From positions 33,603 through 97,602 of the forward strand of contig NZ_CAJNBL010000028.1 in the NCBI RefSeq assembly GCF_905221025.1: 64,000 nucleotides of DNA. Reading direction: 5' to 3'. A program made the translations under genes and the position numbers. Every line of letters begins with the position of its first letter. The first letter of the stretch is position 1. Below, piece by piece: positions 1 to 7,066 of the stretch. Under the pieces are notes generated by a model. That model did not search any database, was not told the DNA's origin, and worked only from the letters and a program-made list of their open reading frames with translations. Source of the stretch: Candidatus Nitrotoga fabula. GTDB lineage: Bacteria; Pseudomonadota; Gammaproteobacteria; Burkholderiales; Gallionellaceae.

Positions 1-93
1 CAGGTTGCGTTATCGTTTTAGAGCGGATGCATGGTTTTTGGAAAATTTTTGAGCAACGGATAGCGTTTTTTAGCTTTTTACTATACAAATGTT

Positions 94-98
94 GGAGG
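94..98 (+). promoter_or_regulatory. Shine-Dalgarno site deciding a TTG start for xdhC
   Basis: GGAGG lies eight bases upstream of the TTG at 107. The in-frame ATG at 89 precedes the site and has no Shine-Dalgarno sequence of its own. Starting at 107 also gives the N-terminus MDSVNLSVL, the form I expect for XdhC proteins. The site therefore favours the TTG start. Confidence 0.7.
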
Positions 99-106
99 GT
101 AGCAAA

Positions 107-1084
107 TTGGATAGCGTAAATCTTTCGGTATTAAAAACTCTTAATGACTGGCAGTCCACCGATACTCCTGTATGGTTGTTCACAGTCGTCGAAACTTTTG
201 GCTCCAGTCCGCGCCCCCTTGGTGCCATGCTCGCCTTGAGATTGGATGGTCTTGCTGTAGGTTCTGTATCTGGCGGCTGCATTGAAGATGATCTGATCAA
301 GCGTGCACAACGCTTCGAATTACCAACCGATCATGCAGAGATCCTGACCTATGGCTTAACCCAGGAAGAGACTTTGCGCTTTAGGCTGCCATGCGGCGGG
401 GTAATGCGTCTGGTTGTTGAGCCCGCTGGGCAGGCAGATTGGGTTCGGAAAGTCCTGGAGCGCATATCCCGGCATCAACTGGTGCGAAGGGATCTGGATT
501 TAAAAACGTTACAGGTTACGCTAAATGAAGGGCTCCCCGAGGATACGGTTACCTATAACAATGGGATACTTGCAACAGTCTTTGGTCCTCGTTGGCAAAT
601 GCTCATCATTGGTGCAGGCCAGGTTTCCAGCTATCTGGCAAGAATGGCACAAGCACTGGACTATAATGTAATCGTTTGTGATCCGCGCGAGGAAATGAGG
701 GAAACATGGGATGTCGCGGACACGATGCTGAGCAAGGAAATGCCGGATGATGCGGTATTGGCGCTTCCGGTTAATAGCCGCACTGCGGTCATTGCGCTCA
801 CGCACGACCTTAAGTTGGACGATATGGCACTACTAGAGGCATTAAAATCATCAGCATTTTATGTTGGTGCCATTGGTTCGAAATCAAATAACGATAAACG
901 CCGTCAGCGACTTGCATTATTTGATCTTACAGAAGAAGAAATTGGCAGGTTGCATGGTCCGGTTGGATTGAATATCTCCAGTCGTACTCCACCCGAAATT
1001 GCAATAGCGATCCTGGCTGAACTTATACAAGTCCGTTCAGAGCAAAGAAAGACTGTGAGTCTGTCTGCTAATTGTAATATGTAG
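107..1084 (+). CDS. xdhC: XdhC/CoxI family molybdenum hydroxylase maturation factor
   Basis: XdhC-family proteins bind molybdenum cofactor and help its sulfuration and insertion into xanthine dehydrogenase/aldehyde oxidase-type enzymes in the cytoplasm. The N-terminal XdhC/CoxI domain (about residues 10-80) shows GSSPRPLGAMLAL and SGGCIEDDL. The C-terminal Rossmann-like domain begins near residue 165 with LIIGAGQVSSYLARMA and continues through YVGAIGSKSNNDKRRQRL and the terminal GLNISSRTPPEIAIAILAEL. Start: TTG at 107, because of GGAGG at 94-98 (an ATG at 89 is also open). The last codon (ATG) and the stop lie across the end of the inverted-repeat element inserted at 1080, so the native C-terminus was replaced. 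Without the insert the frame would run 14 residues past the Asn and stop at 3354-3356. It probably serves the Ior-type hydroxylase encoded on the other strand at 4127-7066. Confidence 0.9.
   Translation: MDSVNLSVLKTLNDWQSTDTPVWLFTVVETFGSSPRPLGAMLALRLDGLAVGSVSGGCIEDDLIKRAQRFELPTDHAEILTYGLTQEETLRFRLPCGGVMRLVVEPAGQADWVRKVLERISRHQLVRRDLDLKTLQVTLNEGLPEDTVTYNNGILATVFGPRWQMLIIGAGQVSSYLARMAQALDYNVIVCDPREEMRETWDVADTMLSKEMPDDAVLALPVNSRTAVIALTHDLKLDDMALLEALKSSAFYVGAIGSKSNNDKRRQRLALFDLTEEEIGRLHGPVGLNISSRTPPEIAIAILAELIQVRSEQRKTVSLSANCNM
1073..1079. repeat. Left copy of 7-bp target-site duplication
   Basis: TGTAATA directly abuts the outer end of the left inverted repeat (1080). The same seven bases abut the outer end of the right inverted repeat at 3309-3315. 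An exact duplication at both outer edges is the footprint left by a transposition-type insertion. Confidence 0.85.
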
Positions 1085-1196
1085 TAATCCAGACCTCATC
1101 TGACAGATTCTGTCTGATGTTCGGCCATAGCGGTCAATTCACTTTTTTGCATTTCGTCCGCTTTTGTATCTACTGCGGAAGTTCGAATCTCTTCGG
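1080..1196 (+). repeat. Left 117-bp inverted repeat
   Basis: It aligns without gaps to the reverse complement of 3192-3308, with 104 of 117 positions identical by hand count. Most mismatches cluster in the outer 40 bp. The inner part, including TTTTGTATCTACTGC and AAGTTCGAATCTCTTCGG, is almost perfectly conserved. The inner TTCGAATC sequence resembles a tRNA T-loop, but no tRNA can be folded here. Confidence 0.92.
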
Positions 1197-1442
1197 TCAC
1201 ACCATGTAAGTGTAATAACGGGCACAACTTGGTCGCCGAATGTCACTTAAAAGCTAATTCGATAGGCGCTACCAACCTCTTGGTTTACCACGCATACACA
1301 CGCGAGCCGTTCTTTATTTGAAGTGGCCTATATATTTTGACATATGGTTAATTGTATGATCTGGTGATATATTTCATTGAGATGTTTTTATAGCCCCCCG
1401 TGTTACCTGAACGGGGAAATAATATTTGTAGAGAACATTAAG
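1197..1442 (+). other. Leader region of the element's two-gene operon, with a hairpin
   Basis: This non-coding stretch lies between the left repeat and the first cargo gene. It holds a perfect TTGACA at 1337-1342, but the best -10-like hexamer (TATGAT, 1355-1360) is only 12 bp away, so I do not call a promoter. A hairpin (CCCCGT 1396-1401 with ACGGGG 1411-1416) lies about 27 bases before the ATG at 1443 and could affect translation or transcript stability. Confidence 0.4.
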
Positions 1443-1988
1443 ATGGCAAAAGAAACCAAGAAATTATCTTTTGATGAGTTTGCAGATGAGCTACTTGTAG
1501 AGACTCAGCCGAGAGCATTGATTATTTTGGCTTCATCTCAAATAGATTATCTACTAAGGAGTATTCTTGAGCAATACTTATGGCCCAAGTCAGCAAAACT
1601 CAAAGAAGAGGATGAGTTACTCGATGGAGATCGCCCTTTGGGAACGTTCAGTTCACGAATCAAACTAGCAAAAAGAGTTGGCATTATTGATAATGAACTG
1701 TATGACTTATTAAATAAGCTGAGGGAAATCCGGAATATTGCTGCCCATTGGATTGTTTTTGGTGTTTCGGACTCGCCATTGCGGGAAAATGTCAAAGAAC
1801 TACGTTCGAGAGTAGCTGGCCGAAAGTCCTTCAAACTTACTACAAATAAGTATTTTCTGAACGAGGATTTGTCCAATGTAGAATCGCTACAATCTGTATT
1901 ACTAACAATTTGTGTGATAGTTGCCAGTATAGAAAGTGTGGCTGACAAATTGTCATTGCGAAACAATAAACCTATCGTTTTTGACTGA
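1443..1988 (+). CDS. MltR/HEPN-like protein, cargo of the inverted-repeat element
   Basis: This is a 181-residue, probably all-alpha protein. Residues 58-80 contain ELLDGDRPLGTFSSRIKLA, which matches the conserved LLDGDGPLG-S-R-KL core of the MltR (mannitol operon repressor) family. Residues 94-103 (REIRNIAAHW) contain R97-N98 and H102, the R-X4-H signature with a polar residue after Arg that marks HEPN-fold RNases. HEPN proteins often act as toxins or abortive-infection effectors; that activity here is inference. The ATG at 1443 is preferred over an in-frame TTG at 1377. The gene ends five bases before the DGQHR gene, so the two are probably co-translated. No mannitol genes are nearby, which argues against an MltR role in mannitol control. 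Confidence 0.7.
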   Translation: MAKETKKLSFDEFADELLVETQPRALIILASSQIDYLLRSILEQYLWPKSAKLKEEDELLDGDRPLGTFSSRIKLAKRVGIIDNELYDLLNKLREIRNIAAHWIVFGVSDSPLRENVKELRSRVAGRKSFKLTTNKYFLNEDLSNVESLQSVLLTICVIVASIESVADKLSLRNNKPIVFD

Positions 1989-1993
1989 GGCTC

Positions 1994-3109
1994 ATGGAAA
2001 AAGAAACTCAACAATTAATAAAGCTCAGCGTTCCCGTTATTCGGGGCCGTGTATTAGGGGTTAATGCTTATAGAGGCTTCGCTAAGTTATGCGATCTAGC
2101 TGACATTTCAAAAGCTGACATATACGACCAAAATTCAAATCCATTAGGTACACAGAGAGATTTAAGTGTTTCTCATGCTAAAGATGCGTATGAGTATGTC
2201 AAATCCAAAGAGCTTGGATTTTGGCCTGAGGTATTCTTATGCGCTCGGAAACGGAATGTCATTACGTTCACACCAATTTCAGATGAAAATCCAGAAATTG
2301 GAATTCTAGAATTGGATGTGAGGGAGATATTTACTTCACCTGAAATTGCGATTTCAAGGATTGATGGTAATCACAGATTGCATTTTGCCAATGGAAGAGA
2401 AAAGGGCTATTCAAAAATTGAAAAAATAGCATCGTTTTGCCTTGCATATGAGCTTTCGCGTGAAGATGAAATTCAATTATTTAAAGACATCAACAAAAAT
2501 CAGAAACCCATGAATACTAGTCACCTTGATGGTATCGAGGTGCGATTAACTCCAGAAGAGTATCTAAAAAGAAGAGATCCGGAGCTATATATTGCTCAGA
2601 AACTTGGAGATGATGATAAGAGTGTCTTTCACAACAGAGTCTTCAAAGGAGGAAAAAAGGGGAGCGCCGTAGATTTGCCTTTAAGATCTGTAAAAACAGG
2701 TATCGAATATATGCTATCAAGGTCTACGCAGCTTCCTCGCTTGGAGGATGCGGAGGCAAAGTACCGTGTTATTCGAAACTATTTTGCTGCATTTAAATCA
2801 TGGCAGCCAAAATCATGGTCTAATCCAAAAGAATACATAACGCTTCGTGGTGCAGGATTTTGGGCCGTTTGTTTCATTGGTGCTCATGTGATTGATAGGG
2901 CATTAATTCAAGGAAAATTTGATGAAGAGTCTATGTTAAAGATTTTATCTTCAGGTAAGGAATGGGATTGGTCTAAGAGCGGTGATTTTAAGGGCTACAG
3001 TGGAAGAGGCGGGGCTTTAGAAATAAGCAAGCAGGTTTCGAGTAAACTTCATGATGAAGAACGAATGTCTACCAAAGAGCTTTTTGCAAGCATTATGTCG
3101 ATTGACTAG
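1994..3109 (+). CDS. DGQHR-domain (DndB-like) protein, cargo of the inverted-repeat element
   Basis: This 371-residue protein has the hallmark motif of the DGQHR/DndB family as IDGNHRL at residues 123-129, a Q-to-N variant. It is followed by FKDINKNQKPMNTSH at about residues 163-177, the conserved IN-QKP region of the same family. DGQHR proteins have a ParB-related fold and are known from DNA phosphorothioation (DndB) and 7-deazaguanine DNA modification (DpdB) loci. No dnd, ssp or dpd partner genes are present, so this is an orphan member. The ATG at 1994 is five bases after the upstream stop, with GAGG just before it. Paired with the HEPN-like gene inside a transposed element, a defence or toxin-control role is plausible but unproven. 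Confidence 0.75.
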   Translation: MEKETQQLIKLSVPVIRGRVLGVNAYRGFAKLCDLADISKADIYDQNSNPLGTQRDLSVSHAKDAYEYVKSKELGFWPEVFLCARKRNVITFTPISDENPEIGILELDVREIFTSPEIAISRIDGNHRLHFANGREKGYSKIEKIASFCLAYELSREDEIQLFKDINKNQKPMNTSHLDGIEVRLTPEEYLKRRDPELYIAQKLGDDDKSVFHNRVFKGGKKGSAVDLPLRSVKTGIEYMLSRSTQLPRLEDAEAKYRVIRNYFAAFKSWQPKSWSNPKEYITLRGAGFWAVCFIGAHVIDRALIQGKFDEESMLKILSSGKEWDWSKSGDFKGYSGRGGALEISKQVSSKLHDEERMSTKELFASIMSID

Positions 3110-3191
3110 CAGGTTTTAATTAACAAACGAAATTAATCAATGGATTGATAGTTTTGTTTTTCAGTGCCCAGATTCATCTCTTCGGGCGCGC
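3110..3191. other. Non-coding spacer between the DGQHR gene and the right repeat
   Basis: This short AT-rich spacer ends in the left arm of the perfect palindrome at 3176-3201. No uridine-rich tract follows the palindrome, so it is not a typical intrinsic terminator. Confidence 0.4.
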
Positions 3192-3201
3192 CCGAAGAGA
3201 T
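3176..3201. repeat. 26-bp perfect palindrome at the inner edge of the right repeat
   Basis: ATCTCTTCGGGCG is followed at once by its exact reverse complement. The right half lies inside the right inverted repeat. The left half is a mirrored copy of the conserved inner repeat sequence (TCTCTTCGG) and has no counterpart at the left end of the element. It may be a protein-binding site, or a scar from copying of the repeat end. Confidence 0.85.
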
Positions 3202-3308
3202 TCGAACTTCTGCAGTAGATACAAAAGCGAACGAAATGCAAAAAAATGAATTGGCCGCTATGGCCGAACAACGGACAATGTCTGGCAGTTGAAGTCTGGA
3301 CTACTACA
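3192..3308 (-). repeat. Right 117-bp inverted repeat
   Basis: This is the reverse-complement partner of 1080-1196: same length, no gaps, 13 mismatches. Its outer end (ACTACA at 3303-3308) directly abuts the second copy of the TGTAATA duplication. Confidence 0.92.
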
Positions 3309-3315
3309 TGTAATA
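3309..3315. repeat. Right copy of 7-bp target-site duplication
   Basis: TGTAATA is identical to 1073-1079. Joining base 1079 to base 3316 restores an open xdhC frame that ends at TAA 3354-3356. Confidence 0.85.
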
Positions 3316-3352
3316 GTACCTGGGATGAAAGTATCCTTGGGGATTCTGCCCC

Positions 3353-3931
3353 TTAAATTCCTGCCAGATCCGCTTGGGTATCAATGTCCATCAATATTCC
3401 GGGATCTTCACATTCGAAAGTATGTACCTCATCCTGGTGGCTTTTGATTACCGATCGTGCACCTTCATCCCCCTGTAGTTTTTCAAGTTCACTTCGAAAC
3501 TTTGCCGCGAAGCCTACAGGGTGCCCCCGGGAGCCTTGATAGGTTGGCAACACGATGGAATGATTCTCTTGACTAAGCTTTTTGGCCACCATTTCAATAG
3601 AATCCGGCCGGATAAATGGCATGTCAGCCAAAGCAATTATAAAACCACCGCTGGATTCAGGAAGCTTTGCAGCGTATTTCGTTGCAGCGGCCAAGCTATA
3701 TGCCATGCCTTGTTCATTCATGCACGTCACTACCTGGAGTCCAGCAAGTTCCAATTGCTTAGCCAGTTTCTGGCTGTCAGGCTGAACCACCGCGATAGAA
3801 ACCGGGAGAACGTCAATCAGGTTTATTGCTGACGTAGCACCGATTGAAGCACCGTTGGGCAGAAGATGAAGAAGCTTATTGGTTTTACCAAATCTTCGAG
3901 AAAATCCTGCCGCTAGCAGAATACCGATCAC
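3353..3931 (-). CDS. mocA: MocA/MobA-like molybdenum cofactor nucleotidyltransferase
   Basis: This NTP-transferase-fold enzyme probably transfers CMP (or GMP) to molybdopterin to make the dinucleotide cofactor of the neighbouring molybdenum hydroxylase. The N-terminus MIGILLAAGFSRRFGKTNKL is the nucleotide-binding LAAG-S-RFG-K signature. Further motifs are IIALADMPFIRPDSI (about residues 98-112) and LPTYQGSRGHPVGFAAKF (about 127-145), with the conserved Asp/Met-Pro and GHP elements. At 192 residues it is of normal length. It is the last gene of the minus-strand cluster after iorA and iorB. MocA (CTP) is favoured over MobA (GTP) because xanthine dehydrogenase-family enzymes in bacteria generally use molybdopterin cytosine dinucleotide. 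The choice is inferred from context. Confidence 0.82.
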   Translation of the reverse strand: MIGILLAAGFSRRFGKTNKLLHLLPNGASIGATSAINLIDVLPVSIAVVQPDSQKLAKQLELAGLQVVTCMNEQGMAYSLAAATKYAAKLPESSGGFIIALADMPFIRPDSIEMVAKKLSQENHSIVLPTYQGSRGHPVGFAAKFRSELEKLQGDEGARSVIKSHQDEVHTFECEDPGILMDIDTQADLAGI

Positions 3932-4126
3932 TTTGAACCACCTGTCCTATGATCTCCTGTAACGATTGACCATGCCAGATTTATGTATTCTTTAAAACCG
4001 GTTTGAATTTTGGCGTAAAGCACAACAGGCAACCTGAATCCTATAGCGACAGATTTATTAGCCTTTGGCCATTCAAGCCATTCCTCACTTCCAGAATTGG
4101 CTTGAATCCCGGGTTTTCTGACCAGG

Positions 4127-6580
4127 CTATGGCGTTATGGGTAGCGAAGTAACCCGTTTGCCGGCTGGAGTGGTGGCCGTTGCCAAAACTCTGGCATAGG
4201 CATTGGCAATTGCAGGTGCAACGGGCGGTACTCCAGGTTCACCGGTGCCTGAAGGTGCGTAATCATTTTTCATGATTTCAACCCTGATGTCCGGAGTCTG
4301 ATTCAGTTTTAACATACGCAAGCTGGCAGAAGTACTACCAAAATTAAGTTGTTTGGCTACTCCCTTCGTGAAGGTGGTTTGACCATACAATGCAGCATTC
4401 ATACCATGAATGATCCCTCCCTGCATTTGCATTTCAACCGAATCTGGATTGACCGCAATTCCGCAATCCACTACGCATAAAACGCGATGTATTTTTAATG
4501 ATCCCGTGGAATTCAGCGATACCTCGAATACCTCCGCTACAATTGTGCCAAATGATTTGGCAATCGCCATCCCCCAGGCATGGGAAGGATTGAAACCATC
4601 CCACCAGCCATGTGTGTCAACCGTTTCCAGAATCTTCCTTGCCCGGTCATCCGTGACAATGTTTAAACGGAAAGTCAGCGGATCAATTCCTGCTGTTTGA
4701 GCAAGCATGTCTATCATGCTTTCATAGGCAAACACATTCAGAGAGGCTCCCACTGAACGCCAGAAACCGATGGGGATTTGTGCTGAATCGTTATTCGGCA
4801 CCCACTCCGTATAGTAGGCGCCCATTTGGTAAAGCGGCTCTATGGCACCTTCAACTGCCTGCATATCCAGGCTGGTTCTAATACCGCTTCTTTGCCAACT
4901 AATCGAGGGAGTAACCACCCGGTAAGCGCAGCCGGAAATTTGGTTGCTATCCGTCAGCCCCGCCTTGACATTGATTAATGCCATCGGGCGATATAAATCA
5001 TGAGCAGAGTCTTCTTCCCGTGACCAGGTTAATTTGACGGGTTTTTTCACTGCAAATGCAACCTGCAGTGCCTGATAAATATAATCTTGCTCAATCTTTC
5101 TTCCAAGTCCTCCCCCAAGGAACGTTGTGTGCACGACAATCTGGTCTTTTGTCAGAGGAAATCCCAGGGCAGTGAAATAATTAAAGGCCGTAGTCTGAAC
5201 CGAACCCGGATTTTGGGTTGGCGCCCAGATTTCACATTTTGTGGGCGTTGATCCGGTAAAAATAATGCTAGCCGTGCAGTTCATCACTTCCATGGTGGCA
5301 TGCGCCAGGTAGGGCAGACTGAAGGTAGCCTGTATAGACTTTGCGGAAGCATTGATAGCTTCATTGACTGAAGTTTCAGTACTCGTGATAACACTGATAT
5401 TAGCGGTATTCGAGTTGCTGATCGGGCCCGCAACATTGCCGCTGGCATCGCCTGATTCAGCGAGCCAAAGTGGTGTCGCACCATTGGGGGTAGCAGTATC
5501 CATTAATGTTGTCGCATTTGAAAGGATGCTCGCGCTATCAACCGTTGCTAGCATCGTGGATGCGGGCAGTTTCCAGCTGACACTCAGCCCTTTTGCCAGT
5601 TTCATGGCAGTCCAGGTATCCCCTGCAACGATAGCCACTGCATTGATAGTGTCTTTTACAATCGCCCCACGATTAGCCAATGCCTTGCATGGCACAAGGG
5701 CAAGGGCGCCTGAAGGTTTTACAGGGGTAGTGCCCAGCGTGCCACCAATGGGACCATGTTTGATTGCAGCAAAAACCATGCCGGGAAGTACAATATCAAT
5801 CCCAAATTTGGCGCTTCCGTTCACTTTCAGGGGAATATCTGGTCTTGGAAGAGGTTGCCCGATAACATGGAACGAATCGGTTGGCGTAAGATAGGTAGCA
5901 GGGTCGATTTTTGAAAAATCAACAACAGGAAGAGAGGTCTGTGCTAACTGCCCATAAGTCCACTGGTTGGTTACCCCTCCATCCAGGTAACTAACCACGC
6001 CGTTCGCGACACTGTAATGGCTTCGCACGTCGTCACCCTGCAGATTCATTGCCTGCTTTACCAGCACTTCACGTGCCTGGGCAGCTGCTATTCTGAGAGG
6101 GTACCAGCGCCTGGAGATCCCGCTGCTGCCTCCAGTTCCATACCAGAAACTAGTGGAAGCCGGCGTCTTGGATATAGGTAAGATGTAATTGAAAGATGCC
6201 AAAGTTGAAGTTGTGGGCAGCTCGCTGGTATCCGGACGCCGGATATTAATCTGATCCCAGCCAACCTTGAATTCTTCGGCCAGTAGCTGCGCTAATCCGG
6301 TCATTGTGCCTTGTCCCATTTCGCAACTGCCAAACAGCAGTTCAATCGAGCCAGTGGGGCCGACTTTGATCCAGGCATTTAGATTATTCGACCCTGCTGG
6401 TGGTTCATCCAGTGTTGCAGCCTCTGCTTCTGGCAGCCCCGACCTGAATCCGTTGGTTGGAAGTAAAAAACCGATAAACAGCCCTCCCAGCCCACCTGCC
6501 ATGCTGACTATGAATTTTCTGCGTGATGGCTGAAGTGAGTTGTTATCCTCAACAGCCGATATTTGCGTTTCGTTATTCAT
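4127..6580 (-). CDS. iorB: Tat-exported molybdopterin-binding large subunit, isoquinoline 1-oxidoreductase type
   Basis: This is the molybdenum-cofactor subunit of a xanthine oxidase-family hydroxylase. Such enzymes hydroxylate N-heterocycles or oxidise aldehydes and pass electrons through a 2Fe-2S subunit. At 817 residues it is the length of IorB-like proteins. The N-terminus has a twin-arginine signal (SRRKFIVSMAGG, from about residue 19) and a hydrophobic stretch, which indicates folded export to the periplasm. GEPGVPPVAPAIANAYA near residues 778-794 carries the catalytic Glu of the family. GLGRKIEQDYIYQA (near 500) and GFWRSVGASLNVFAYESMID are further cofactor-domain motifs. It follows iorA by 21 bases and precedes mocA. 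The substrate cannot be told from sequence. Confidence 0.87.
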   Translation of the reverse strand: MNNETQISAVEDNNSLQPSRRKFIVSMAGGLGGLFIGFLLPTNGFRSGLPEAEAATLDEPPAGSNNLNAWIKVGPTGSIELLFGSCEMGQGTMTGLAQLLAEEFKVGWDQINIRRPDTSELPTTSTLASFNYILPISKTPASTSFWYGTGGSSGISRRWYPLRIAAAQAREVLVKQAMNLQGDDVRSHYSVANGVVSYLDGGVTNQWTYGQLAQTSLPVVDFSKIDPATYLTPTDSFHVIGQPLPRPDIPLKVNGSAKFGIDIVLPGMVFAAIKHGPIGGTLGTTPVKPSGALALVPCKALANRGAIVKDTINAVAIVAGDTWTAMKLAKGLSVSWKLPASTMLATVDSASILSNATTLMDTATPNGATPLWLAESGDASGNVAGPISNSNTANISVITSTETSVNEAINASAKSIQATFSLPYLAHATMEVMNCTASIIFTGSTPTKCEIWAPTQNPGSVQTTAFNYFTALGFPLTKDQIVVHTTFLGGGLGRKIEQDYIYQALQVAFAVKKPVKLTWSREEDSAHDLYRPMALINVKAGLTDSNQISGCAYRVVTPSISWQRSGIRTSLDMQAVEGAIEPLYQMGAYYTEWVPNNDSAQIPIGFWRSVGASLNVFAYESMIDMLAQTAGIDPLTFRLNIVTDDRARKILETVDTHGWWDGFNPSHAWGMAIAKSFGTIVAEVFEVSLNSTGSLKIHRVLCVVDCGIAVNPDSVEMQMQGGIIHGMNAALYGQTTFTKGVAKQLNFGSTSASLRMLKLNQTPDIRVEIMKNDYAPSGTGEPGVPPVAPAIANAYARVLATATTPAGKRVTSLPITP

Positions 6581-6601
6581 TATGCGCTCCAGTGAATGGG
6601 T

Positions 6602-7066
6602 TTAAAGCTCGGCTGTAGAGTCGGTGATGGCTTCACGAATACGTTGATACGTGCCGCATACGCAAATATTTTGAATCTCGGGAAGAATTTCCTTACCGTG
6701 ATGGCCCGCTTTTATCGCTCCTGTCACAGCCATGATCATGCCGCACTGGCAATATCCACATTGCGGAACCTGATGCTCAATCCAGACTTTCTTGACTTTC
6801 TCCAGATCGGGGTCATTCAGCCCCATTTCCAGGGCTTCAATGGTAAGAATATTTTTACCTGCCGCAGAAGAAACGTTGTAAACGCAGGCATGTTCAGGCT
6901 GACCATTGATCAGAATGGTGCATGCAAAGCATTTCTCTATACCGCAGCCATATTTTGTTCCCGTCAGGCCAAGAATATCTCGCAGAACCCACAACAAAGG
7001 CATATTTCCATCGGGGACTGTAACCGTCTTGGAAACGTTATTGACTTTAAATGTATATGAAGCCAT
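6602..7066 (-). CDS. iorA: 2Fe-2S small subunit of molybdenum hydroxylase (IorA-like)
   Basis: This 154-residue protein is the electron-transfer subunit partnering the large subunit downstream. The plant-ferredoxin-type cluster site is TKYGCGIEKCFACTILING followed by a Cys in PEHAC (about residues 37-62). The second, all-helical cluster domain has CGYCQCGM (about 98-105) and NICVCGTYQRIREAI (near 134-148). CGYCQCGM has an extra Cys where Ser is usual, and the usual Arg of ICRCG is Val. It is the first gene of the minus-strand cluster. It has no signal peptide of its own and would be co-exported with the Tat-tagged large subunit. Confidence 0.88.
   Translation of the reverse strand: MASYTFKVNNVSKTVTVPDGNMPLLWVLRDILGLTGTKYGCGIEKCFACTILINGQPEHACVYNVSSAAGKNILTIEALEMGLNDPDLEKVKKVWIEHQVPQCGYCQCGMIMAVTGAIKAGHHGKEILPEIQNICVCGTYQRIREAITDSTAEL

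Larger units (their letters stand above)
1080..3308. mobile_element. 2.2-kb inverted-repeat-bounded element carrying HEPN-like and DGQHR genes
   Basis: A 2229-bp segment is bounded by 117-bp inverted repeats (1080-1196 and 3192-3308) and flanked by a perfect 7-bp direct duplication. The termini read TGTAGTA inward on both sides, so the element has TGT...ACA ends. It contains two co-directional genes and no transposase or recombinase, so it is either non-autonomous or moved by an unrecognised mechanism. It sits between the convergent xdhC and mocA genes and has replaced the C-terminus of xdhC. The interior looks clearly more AT-rich than the neighbours. The element boundaries are read directly. 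The mechanism and family are unknown to me: TGT...ACA ends occur in several DDE transposon families, but a 7-bp duplication with such long repeats does not point to one. Confidence 0.85.

Noticed and set aside
89..106. ATG start for xdhC at 89
   Set aside because: The only Shine-Dalgarno site (GGAGG, 94-98) lies after it and is placed for the TTG at 107, which also gives the family-typical N-terminus.
1160..1200. tRNA fragment suggested by AAGTTCGAATCTCTTCGG and a later ACACCA
   Set aside because: The T-stem does not pair and no acceptor, D or anticodon arms exist. The sequence is part of the inverted repeat.
1337..1360. Sigma-70 promoter TTGACA...TATGAT before the HEPN-like gene
   Set aside because: The spacing is only 12 bp, too short for a normal promoter.
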